A stretch of 64,000 nucleotides of DNA from Brachionus manjavacas (taxonomy: Eukaryota; Rotifera; Eurotatoria; Ploima; Brachionidae). Made by a program: the position numbers and the translations under genes. Below, piece after piece: positions 46,601 to 54,760 of this stretch. The stretch spans positions 4,821,501 through 4,885,500 of the forward strand of contig JAHQIY010000008.1 in NCBI GenBank assembly GCA_019054805.1, read 5' to 3'. How positions within the stretch are numbered: position 1 is the first letter of the stretch; every line of letters begins with the position of its first letter. The notes beneath the pieces are model-generated. The model saw only the letters and a program-made list of their open reading frames with translations. It was not told where the DNA came from and made no database searches.

Positions 46601-47947
46601 ATCCAAATACAAATCTTCAACCATAGGATGTCTTAGCGCCTCAATAATCAGATCTTCTAATCTTTGTTCAGCTGCTGACATGTCCAACTTTTTGAACCTA
46701 GACGCAAAGCCTGGCGCATGTACTTTAAATCCGATATTGTAACCAATTAGTGGAATTTTCAATTTAATAAAAGTCTTGTGCCTCAAATGATTCAAGCTTA
46801 TCTCTTCCTTTTGAATTTGCTGATAAATCAATTCGAGGATATCCTCGACTGTAAAATCAAGAGACTTGGTTATGTTGTACGAATTTGAGTTAAACTCAAT
46901 GCTGTGCGCAATATCACCTCCGATTGAAAATGCATCAAATTGCTTCAAATCGTTTTCACTATACTTGTTAATAGTATTGTCAAAATAAGCACCTAGCCAC
47001 GTAGATAAAACATATTTAACCCTTGGATTTTCATTTCCAAATATTTTCTTAAATTGACTGACAACATTCATCTGCAAAACAGGCTCATTTTTATTAAAAC
47101 CCTTATCTGAATCTTGTTCGACATAAACCAATCTATTGGAATTAAAGTTTTTCTTAATGAATTCTGACATGTTTCGCATGTATGCATCATTAGCTGAATT
47201 TGGAATTGAAATCCAAATATTTTTGTCCAAAAGATTTCCTAATTCAACAATGTACTCAATAGAGACCATATTCATGCCTGTTTGAGTGTAAAAAGTGGCT
47301 GGTCTTCGGCCTGACCAGTCAAAATTTACCAGAGGATCTCTAGAGTATCCTCGAATCATCCATGCTGTGAATCGTAGTAATTCAAAAGGCTTCAAAGCAT
47401 CCAAAAATTTAGCCGAAAATGTTGATGTCAAAAATTGGTCATCTTTTTCCCTAAGATCAATATTGGTTACATTTGGCTGAGTGACAATCAAAATTATTCC
47501 TTTGGTCGAAGCCTGGGCTACTGTGAATTCAACTCGATTGTGATTTGGATATTTTAAATTGGAGGCATCACCAAGCAAGGTAATATTCCCAGTGCCACTA
47601 AAAGTGACAATATAATCTCCAGTAGGATATAAGCCACTAGTTCCCACAAGGCTCATGTAGCCGATTTTGGTGCTACCGCTCTTTTGGTTGAACCATATGG
47701 GGTAGCCGTCTGAAGACCATGTTGTTTCGAATTGAGATGACCATCGGGTTGTCTTCCAACCGTCGGATGAAGCAATTGGCACCCACTCTTTAGCATGCTT
47801 AAATCTGTTTGTGAATACCCATTGTGACATTTCGTGGTCGATTGGACCCAAGTTGATTCCCAGCGGTGGTCTTGGCTGGTCATTGCCGCTGAACAAAATT
47901 TCAGCCAATGTTTGGCTAAATAGGAAAATAAGAAGAAAAATTTTCAT
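36770..47947 (-). CDS. Secreted three-module clan GH-A-like protein with EGF-like linkers (about 1768 aa)
   Basis: Three exons: 47947-46331, 43865-41913 and 38506-36770. Both introns (2465 and 3406 bp) are GT-AG, phase 0, and interrupt EGF-like repeats. Joined text reads CHL|GECVCFDGYSGSEC and RGFK|GKFCDVDCGC. Residues 1-17 are a signal peptide (MKIFLLIFLFSQTLAEI). Module 1 is about 28-520, module 2 about 566-1070, module 3 about 1270-1768. Each module opens with an INLGPI/VNLNGI/INLNGV motif and ends near a G-x-W-x-LLE block. EGF-like repeats fill about 529-555, 1073-1200 and 1200-1260. Modules 2 and 3 carry VYIEVGNECW and VYIEYTNEAW (E824, E1527) and LALYEAG and FGMYESG (E981, E1671), as expected for a retaining GH-A acid/base and nucleophile. 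Module 1 has S280-D281 and N404 instead. The substrate is unknown, and no CAZy family is assigned. It is likely extracellular. Confidence 0.85.
39641..39742. repeat. Inverted repeat in intron 2 of the GH-like gene
   Basis: ATTCAAAAAATTTTGGAAAC (39648-39667) is mirrored at about 39709-39730, with A/T-rich extension of both arms and a short loop, forming a roughly 100-bp hairpin. It may be a small foldback element. Confidence 0.6.
39813..40138. mobile_element. Foldback MITE (326 bp) with perfect 8-bp target duplication
   Basis: The termini are GGGGTTGTGAAGTTC and the complementary GAACTTCACGACCCC. The flanking direct repeats are GACTAAAT at 39805-39812 and 40139-40146. The two halves are imperfect inverted copies. 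Its centre (CTCTGCAATGTAATTGCAC ... TTGCAGAGTATTTTGCAGA) clearly resembles the centre of the MITE at 28634-28985, although the outer arms differ. It lies in intron 2 of the GH-like gene. Confidence 0.9.
40214..41827 (+). mobile_element. pogo/Tigger-like DNA transposon remnant
   Basis: Terminal inverted repeats of about 22 bp: CAGGGTTGAACCGTGAATTC at 40214 and its near-complement GAATTCACGGTTTTACCCCG ending at 41827. Inside, 40807-41130 encodes a psq/CENP-B-type helix-turn-helix N-terminus (AKKLNKHQASVLFNIPYSIV; NEKYKRP). Further on, a frame around 41440-41490 encodes ISCEKCNNWSCGKCLP, the C-terminal zinc-binding module often found in pogo-like transposases. The DDE catalytic core is absent, so it is internally deleted and inactive. 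It is located in intron 2 of the GH-like gene. Confidence 0.65.
40575..40612. repeat. (AAT)n microsatellite with LINE-type tail beside it
   Basis: About 12 tandem AAT units. The next 60 bp (ACTAAGAAGACATC, with GACGTCTTACTAAG) resemble the 3' UTR that follows the LINE C-terminus at 15590-15670, so this may be a LINE 3' end with a simple-repeat tail. Confidence 0.6.
43985..44580. mobile_element. MITE core split by a GC-richer foldback element (44028-44538)
   Basis: 44028 (TAGTGTTGCGATCCGTA) to 44538 (TACGG-type complement ending CACTA) is a 511-bp element. Its arms are imperfect inverted repeats rich in GGCCGG and CCGCCAAAA motifs, much richer in G+C than its surroundings. The ends resemble hAT-type TAGTGTTG termini. 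Flanks share ACTCA (44021 and 44539). The flanking sequence (CTGCAAAACTCTGCAAAA on the left, TAGTGTGAAGTTTTA on the right) resembles the core of the two 8-bp-duplication MITEs, suggesting insertion into such a core. It lies in intron 1 of the GH-like gene. Confidence 0.7.
45464..46037. mobile_element. TTAA-flanked MITE (piggyBac-type ends), 574 bp
   Basis: It begins TTAACACTAGAAGCACC, followed by AAAACGAGTCAAAATGACT, and ends with the inverted copy GAGTCATTTTGACTCG ... CTTCTAGTGTTAA. TTAA target sites lie at both borders (45464-45467, 46034-46037). A third copy of the terminal motif lies internally at about 45820-45858. The GAGTCA-AAA-TGACTC unit is itself palindromic. There is no transposase. 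It is located in intron 1 of the GH-like gene. Confidence 0.85.
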
Positions 47948-48044
47948 TTGGTAAATTGAGAAAACTTTAAAGAATGTTTGCAGATTTTATAGAAGATGAA
48001 AAAATTTATCCATTCAACCTGGTGCTATGTTTTAAAAATTTTGA

Positions 48045-48062
48045 TTTATCATTAATGATAAA
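48045..48062. promoter_or_regulatory. 18-bp perfect palindrome upstream of the GH-like gene
   Basis: TTTATCATTAATGATAAA lies about 100 bp upstream of the ATG. Its centre, ATTAAT, is homeodomain-like. Another TTATCATTAAT occurs at about 48369. It is a candidate regulatory site by position and symmetry only. The rest of 47948-48466 holds no gene. Confidence 0.3.
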
Positions 48063-48466
48063 GTAAAATTAAATTTCCATATTTTAGAAGCATGTGCACG
48101 ATCATTATCGTTCGATACACCTAGACCTTTCCTCGATTCTATTTAAAATACGACATTAGTTCACCAAGTTTACTTTTGAATTTTCTCTTAATTGATGTGC
48201 ACGCAGACGAAATCAATGTAAGCCACAGATAATGTACGTAATATTACTAATTTGAAATTTAAATTTTCCAAAAAATGGTAACAATTAAAACAATTATTTT
48301 ATTTAAACTTTGTTACTAATGAAAAAATATCAAGTTTTTAAACATGGTTCTAGATTGCTGAAAGAAAATTATCATTAATAGACGAATACATTTTAATCGA
48401 ACCATTTTACTTTACGGATGACATATAATGTTTTTCGAAAATTTTCAAATCATAAAAAATGACGTA

Positions 48467-49851
48467 TAGACAATGAAAATATTTAAAAGTAAAAATCCTT
48501 TCTGTACTTTTTGTACTTTTTGTACTTTTTCATAATTTAAATTTATTTGGCCCTGTTCCTTTTTGTACTTTTTGTTCTTAATGGTAATAAAAAAATCTTT
48601 TATTAATCAATATTTTAAATATCAATTTTAAATTTAACTAATATTTTTCTTACTTCCAGCAAACCCGAATCCCTAAACAAGGGCTCCGGCCTGGACCCCG
48701 TTTAAGTTTTAATAAAATGATTAAAATTACCATTAATCACAAAAAGTACAAAAAGGAACTCAAGTTTTTTAGACCCCATGAAGCCGGGTGCTGAGATAGA
48801 ATTTGTTTAATTTGTTCTAATTTTATTTTTGCGGATAAATCATATCCTAATTTTAACGCAATACTTTTTAACCCTTTGCTTTTCCCTATATTTTCACCAT
48901 CTATAAAATAAAGATCCAGTGTCTTTTCAGTATTATTTACATCTTAAACAATATGTTCGTACTAGAACAGATCAGAGTTTTGATAAAATGAAAAAGTTGA
49001 TTGATGATGCTCGAGACGATTTTATTAGAAAAGAAATCTATAAAAAATTAATACGAAGATATTGGAGGTCAGTTGATGCTTATTATAAAGGATCAACTTA
49101 TGGTGAAGTCCTAAAGGCATATTTTTCAGGTAAAACTAAGGCAACTCATCAACAACATTTAAAAATAACAAATTCATTGTTATAATTAATTAAATGTATT
49201 TTTTTTTGAATAATAATTGAAAAATTTTCAAGAATTTTTTTTTTTTCGAAAAATGGACTCTTTTTGAGCGTTTATAAAAATTTTTGAACTAAATAAATAA
49301 AAAAAGTAAAATCATCATTTTGTTCAGAATTTTGTATAGTTTCAGAATTTATATAAAAATATATAGGTTAAGGGGTTTGCAAAAAAGTAGATCCCGAAAA
49401 AGTTAAAAAATGTCAAAATTTTTCCGATTTTTTTCCGAAAAAATTTTCAATTTTTTTTTTTTTCAAAATAACCAGCTCAGAATATAGAGCATTTAATTCT
49501 CTATCAGAAAATGTGTCGATCGAGTAGATTCGATTGATTAAATTCTGAGATAAAAAAGCTTAAATAAGATATACTTTATATAAGGCTGTAAAGATTCAGA
49601 CCCCCCTAGACAAAAAAAATTTTTTTTGACCCCCCCCCCCCCCTAAAATTTTGGCTAAAAATAGGTTTTCATATACGTAGAATCTAATAATGAGGTCGAA
49701 ATCCATATCTGGAGATAGTGTGGAAGTTTTGCATCGCGCGAACTTTACAGAAAGTACAAAAAGGACCAGGGAAAAATAAATTTAAATTTTGAAATAGTAC
49801 AAAAAGTACAGAAAGGAAAATGATTTTTTAAAAGTTTGATCTCATTGTCTA
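48467..49851. mobile_element. TA-flanked inverted-repeat DNA element (about 1.4 kb) with internal repeats
   Basis: The ends read TAGACAATGA and TCATTGTCTA. The imperfect terminal inverted repeats extend about 100 bp and share CCTTTCTGTACTTTTTGTAC and AATTTAAATTTATTT blocks. TA could be the target duplication (mariner-like). A second inverted pair of the TCCTTTTTGTACTTTTTG type occurs at about 48555-48590 and 48728-48763. A 14-16 base C run lies at about 49627-49642. One ORF of 88 codons lies inside. Confidence 0.65.
48919..49185 (+). CDS. ORF of 88 codons inside the TA-flanked element
   Basis: I do not recognise it. The product is basic, with balanced composition unlike random AT-rich ORFs: SFDKMKKLIDDARDDFIRKE, then KKLIRRYWRSVDAYYKGSTY and GEVLKAYFSGKTKATHQQHL. 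It looks helical and could be a fragment of a transposase or another element-encoded protein. There is no catalytic motif. The start is uncertain because upstream sequence is also open for a few codons. Confidence 0.4.
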   Translation: MSFQYYLHLKQYVRTRTDQSFDKMKKLIDDARDDFIRKEIYKKLIRRYWRSVDAYYKGSTYGEVLKAYFSGKTKATHQQHLKITNSLL

Positions 49852-49859
49852 TTCATGGA

Positions 49860-50150
49860 AAAAATACTTGATACTATATTAATTTATTATCCCTGTAATT
49901 TATTATCCATTTTACATAAACTACGTAATTTAAATTTCGTGGAGGAATACAAACAAGGTTTCGAATCGAAAAATATTGAATACCCAACTCAATTGTACTC
50001 AACATGTAGCAACCTATTTCAATATTTGTCTTTTAAACTTTCTTTTAAGTTTATTTAATCTTATTTTATTATCTCTAAGTTTAATCTTATTTTTTTTTAA
50101 ATTTATTTTGAAGGAGCTCTAGCTTGGTACGGAAAAATTAAATTTATAAA
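49860..50150 (+). mobile_element. LINE-A 3' fragment, plus orientation
   Basis: Reads VEEYKQGFESKNIEYPTQL, the same C-terminus as the minus-strand copies, then the family tail GAAGGAGCTCTAGCTTGGTAC (about 50111-50131). It directly abuts the right end of the TA-flanked element. Confidence 0.75.
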
Positions 50151-50154
50151 TAAA

Positions 50155-51480
50155 TCCTCTCAGTAATTAATGATAAAACACCAATATATAATAGATTTAA
50201 GACAGAATATGAAGTCCTAGATATTGTTTTAATACGATCCTCACTCTAAGATAGAGTTATTGACTTTAAAGTTCTGACAGATGATGATATGTTAAGTGAT
50301 CATTTTCCTATTCAAGCGTATATTTCTATTGAGCATTTTATGATAAAATAGTTCGAATTTTAATTTAAAAAAAAGCAAATTGGGGACTCTATCAAGATTT
50401 ACTCAAGTCTTCATATCAGTATAATAGTTATACGGAAAATATTGACGAGCTAAATGAACACATCTCAAAAAAATCGTTCATGCTGCTCAAAAAAGTATAC
50501 CCCTCCATAAAATCCACTGTCAACTAGACCTTTTTGGAGGAAAATAAATAAGTAACGATCAAAAAAACTTACAAGACAAATCCCTTCACTTTTTAAAGAT
50601 GGAGAGGAATATATTTCAGATACAAAAAAAGGAAAAATTTTTGGCGATCTTTTAGCAGCAACCTTTAGTCCTTAGCTAGATTTTGTTGAATTCGACGATA
50701 ATAGAGAAGTATCACAGAAAATAAGAGATCTCTTTAAAAACAAGGTACAAAATAATTTAAACGAGCCTTTCACTCTTTTAGAAATTTCAAATGCCTTAAA
50801 AAACTAAAAGAACTTGCGGGTTCTGGTTTAGATCGTATCCACAACCTAATGTTAAAAAAATTACCTTTAGAGACTTTATTTGAAATGAGTTTGGAACTAG
50901 GTAAAGTCCCAAATTCCTGGAAAATAGCAAATAAAACTATGATACCTAAGAAATCTTCTCCGACTCAAGATCCTGATAACAATCGTCCAATTAGTATGAC
51001 ATGTTGCCTTGGCAAGTTACTTGAACGTATTATTTAATCTATAATATATAATTTTCTTGAGAAAAATAAATTACTTATTCAGGAGCAATAAGGATTTAGA
51101 AAACATAGACGCACTGCGGATAATCTTTATTTTCTTATTCAAAAAGTTTTAGAGTCTTTTAACAGAAAAAAAAGTCTGTTGTCTTTATTTTGACATTTCT
51201 AAAGTTTTTGATAGAGTTTGGCATGATGGACTAATTTACAAGCTAATTAAAATTAATCTACATCCTTATCTTATTTACAATATTCACTTCTTTTTGCATA
51301 TGATTTGGCTACTTTTTTTATTTTCAAAAAAATAGGAAATCTTGAAAGCATGATTAATCAGTACCTAAAAGATTTTCAAATGGAAAAATGAAAATTTCTA
51401 TTGAAAAGTCATGTTACATTATCTTTGAGAAAAAAACGAAAATTTAAATCAATCTTGACCTTAAAATTAATGTTTCTTGA
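50155..51480 (+). mobile_element. LINE-A internal copy: endonuclease end plus RT, frameshifted
   Basis: In order: an endonuclease C-terminus (LIRSSL, then RVIDFKVLTDDDMLSDHFPI at about 50250-50330); RT blocks KELAGSGLDRIHNLMLKKLP, GKVPNSWKIANKTMIPKK, NNRPISMTCCLGKLLERII, GFRKHRRTADNLYFLIQKVL and FDISK-F-RVWHDGL; and then a jump near 51300 to DLATFFIFKKIGNLESMI and WKMKISIEKSC. Stops and frameshifts are frequent. It shows that LINE-A is an endonuclease-bearing (non-site-specific type) LINE. Confidence 0.85.
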
Positions 51481-52785
51481 AATTTTTTAACACTCAAAGC
51501 TCATTTTTGATTGAAAATGTATCTATTTTTTGAATTTTTTTTTTTGTAAAATAAATTGAAGACAAAGCTAATTAGTCATTAAAAAAATTATAATTTTTAA
51601 ACCATATCTTGACCAAAGACCCATTTCAAGCGCTAGAACTTCTTATAATTGCGAAAATTATGATGTCGAAAATGACAACTAATCAACCATATGCTGAACT
51701 TGATTGAGGTAAAGACTCTAGTAATAAAGAAACTGAAAAGAATACTACAGAAAAAACTTCGAAAAAGAAAGGATATGAAGATAAGATACTAGCTTTTTCA
51801 ATATATCGTCCAATTGTTCCTCTAAAAGCAATGTTGTCAAGAATTTATGGAGTGAGGCACTTTGGAAAATTAATGTCAAGAAATAAGAAATGGTAAATTA
51901 AATCGTAAAGCCTAAAACTCTAATCACTCCAGTTGCTTCTATAAAGTGCAAGCACTGAGCCTGATTCATCTCCACTTTCTGAAAAAAGTGTCAAATTAGA
52001 CTATTTATTTGGAATAAATCGAATTCTGCCCAAGGACAAAATGTAATCTGTAATGAAAAATTAAAGAATTTTTTTTAATATAAAACTAGAAAAAAATTTT
52101 AATATTTTTATTTTACTTTATTTAACTTCGTTTATGGATATTTAAGCTTTTTAATAGAAAAGCAACCAAAATTATCCAAGGTAGGTATTTAGTAATTTTA
52201 GGAGAAAAAACAGTGCTTCTACGAATTACTTTTGAAGCCACTGCGTGTGGTACTACAGTAATGAAATGATTTTCAAAAAATTTTAATTTAGATCTACCAA
52301 ATTTCGAAATTTTTTGTATTTATTTTGCTCTAAAATTATTAATGACCGGAAAATAATTTTATTATTAATTAAAAAAAAAAAATTAATATTGCCAGTTCGA
52401 TATTTAACATTTTTTAATAAAAAAAAAAGGATTCCAAATTTTTGAAAATACACATTTTTAATCAGTTAAAAAATATTTTTAAGATCGTAGGTGATCGCTT
52501 CACCTCGCAATCTAATTTTATATATAGATTTGAGTTCATTGGGCAAAGCTTGATAAAAATCGTCTAATTTTTGGTTAGTTGAACCCTCTAAAATGATTTC
52601 ATTTGAAAGGTTTGAATCATTTTTGAAAGATGATAAAATAAACAATTTATCATCTAAGAAGACTATAAATTGTTTACAATGATAAAAGATTCGAATATAT
52701 CAAGAAATGTAAAATTTTTGAAATCAAGAAATGCAAAAATATGGCCCATATTTTGATTTAGAAAGCACTCATCTATTTTTAAGGA

Positions 52786-52845
52786 ATGTATGATCGTATA
52801 CATTAAGTGTATTATCGAATACATGACATGAATTGTCGTATACAT
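52786..52845. repeat. Short tandem repeat, about 24-bp unit
   Basis: Roughly 2.5 diverged copies of a unit containing ATCGTATACAT/ATCGAATACAT/GTCGTATACAT. A related TATACGATTATACATG lies at about 52904-52919. Confidence 0.45.
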
Positions 52846-53589
52846 AACATATTTTGTATAAAAGTAAACATAATTATAAAAAAAATTATTTATTGTAAAA
52901 TTTGTATACGATTATACATGTCATAAAAACAATTGTTTGTCAAAAAGTATCAGATGCCGACAGACTAAAAGAAAATTAAAAAATCAAAATTGGCAATATT
53001 CGAAATTATATAAAAATTTTAAAGGACAGAAAAAAGCTAATGTAATGATAAAAAATAAGATAGAAAAAATAATTATAAAGAAAATTTAAATTTGAGCGGA
53101 GAAGGTAAATTTTGCGAAAATGATGAATCTTTGTTCCCCAAAGTCAAACACTTAAAGGTTGAAAAATTAATTTTAATTTTCTTTAATTTTTATTATTTTA
53201 TGCTGAAAGGCAAAGATTTAAGTAGAGAGCGCATTTGGGTATTTGGGATTGTTGAAAGAGTAATACCAAGTCAACCAGATCAGAGCAAATGCTAAGCTAT
53301 TTCTAAAGCTCTTTCAAATTAAAAATAAAATAATTATTAACTAATTTTTACATCAGTTTAGAGAAAAAGGCATTCTATTAAATTTTGAGCTTTATTCAAT
53401 TTGTTCACAAAATCTAAAAATTGTTCGTCTAATTCTATTTTAAACAAAAAAAATTGGGTGAACCAACAGTTCACAAAACTTGAGAACAAGAATTTTTCGG
53501 ATAATAAGTGAACTATGGTTCACCTAACCAACTAGAGCCAGTTTTTCAACAATTGAATATAAACTTTAATCTAAATGACTTATTTATCT

Positions 53590-53690
53590 ATTTTTTTTTA
53601 TATTATTTAATTTTAGTTTTAGTTTTTTCATATGTTTTTATTCTGAAGGGGCATTTTCTCGGTAAAAAATAAATAACTGAATTGTTTAAA
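53590..53690 (+). mobile_element. LINE-A tail-only copy, plus orientation
   Basis: Contains TTTTTATTCTGAAGGGGCA followed by CTCGGTAAAAAATAAATAA, matching the family 3' tail with mutations. No coding part remains. Confidence 0.5.
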
Positions 53691-54405
53691 AGTTAAAAAA
53701 GAATTTTCAATATTTTTTTTTCAAATTTCCAAGCAAAAATTAAACTCATACTATTTCACCAAATAGTTTAATCTCAAATATGAAAATGCTTGCAATTTTA
53801 ACTTTAAATTATTTTTTTTTTTGAAACTGAAAAAATATTTGAAAAATCGCAATTTTTCAATGTTATTTCAACATTGGAAACATTTTATAATTCAAACACA
53901 AAAAATTAAACCACGTAAATGTGTATTTATTAAAATTATTTATGCAATATTTGGTTAAAACTTTTTAGTTGTTGAGGAACTAGCGGCCGAATTTTTTTGA
54001 TAAATAAAGGAAAAAATTTTTTTTTTTATTAAATGCTCGTTTTATTGTCTAAAAAATATCTGTTTTCTTAATATTTTCTACGGATAAAATTTTTTTTCGT
54101 CAACTTGACTGCTTATAAATAAAGTTAATTTAAAATGCGGTGGCATATAGAACTTTTTCTGCTCTAAAAAGAATAAAAAATTGTCTTCAAAGCAGGATAG
54201 GTAAAGAAATATTAAATAAAATAAGACAAATTAAATGAAATTACAGAATTATTAATATTTTTGCTAGGCAAAAGAATAGAAGGCTTGAATTTTTTTAAAT
54301 ATTTAATTTAATTTTGTTTAATTATTTTAAAAAAATAAAATTTTTTTAAAAGACTGATTTTTAAATTAAATTACCTTGTTATAAAGCCCTCTTAAAGCTC
54401 CAATT

Positions 54406-54760
54406 CTATCTCCTCTTCTTTTGTCTTGAAGTTCGCCACACCATTTTCAACTTACTGGCGCCGCCACTTCGAAAGCTAACCGAAAAGGTAGCTGAAATCA
54501 TGTTGACCAGATCGGTATTCAGTTCAAACCACGTACTCATTGCCTTCCTGAGGTCAAGAATGAAAAATCGAACTGTATTCTGATCGCAATGTAAAACACG
54601 AAGTCTTGTTCCATTTTCAAGTCCGAGAACAAGATTCCAATTTTTGATCAAAATTACAATATCTCCAACTTTTAAGACCTTCAAAAATTGCGTGTTTTTC
54701 AATATTTTGTCGCCTTGATTTAATTCCAGCAACTTATCTTGGATGCCTGGTTAAATACGC
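54406..54760 (-). mobile_element. Helitron-type PIF1 helicase remnant
   Basis: The ORF contains LKVGDIVILIKNWNLVLGLE and NGTRLRVLHCDQNTVRFFIL. These correspond to the L-K-V-G-x-x-V-M-L-x-x-N-x-x-x-x-x-GL-x-NGTRL-x-V block near the C-terminus of Helitron PIF1-like helicases. The expected next block (RRQFP-x-x-x-AFAMTINKAQGQ) is frameshifted beyond recognition. It is a fragment of about 110 codons without Helitron ends. Confidence 0.7.

Larger units (their letters stand above)
51481..54405. other. AT-rich stretch, no supported gene
   Basis: No conserved coding signal. 53092-53295 is an ORF of 67 codons with a mixed N-terminus (MSGEGKFCENDESLFPKVK) that I cannot support. 52786-52845 is a short tandem repeat with a unit near 24 bp built on GTATxxATCGTATACAT. 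Otherwise homopolymer-rich. Confidence 0.4.

Noticed and set aside
49627-49642. Run of 14-16 C residues
   Set aside because: Simple homopolymer within the TA-flanked element; no functional claim can be supported.
52663-52845. 60-codon ORF with a repeated MYTIIH pattern
   Set aside because: The pattern is the translation of a short tandem DNA repeat, not a protein family.
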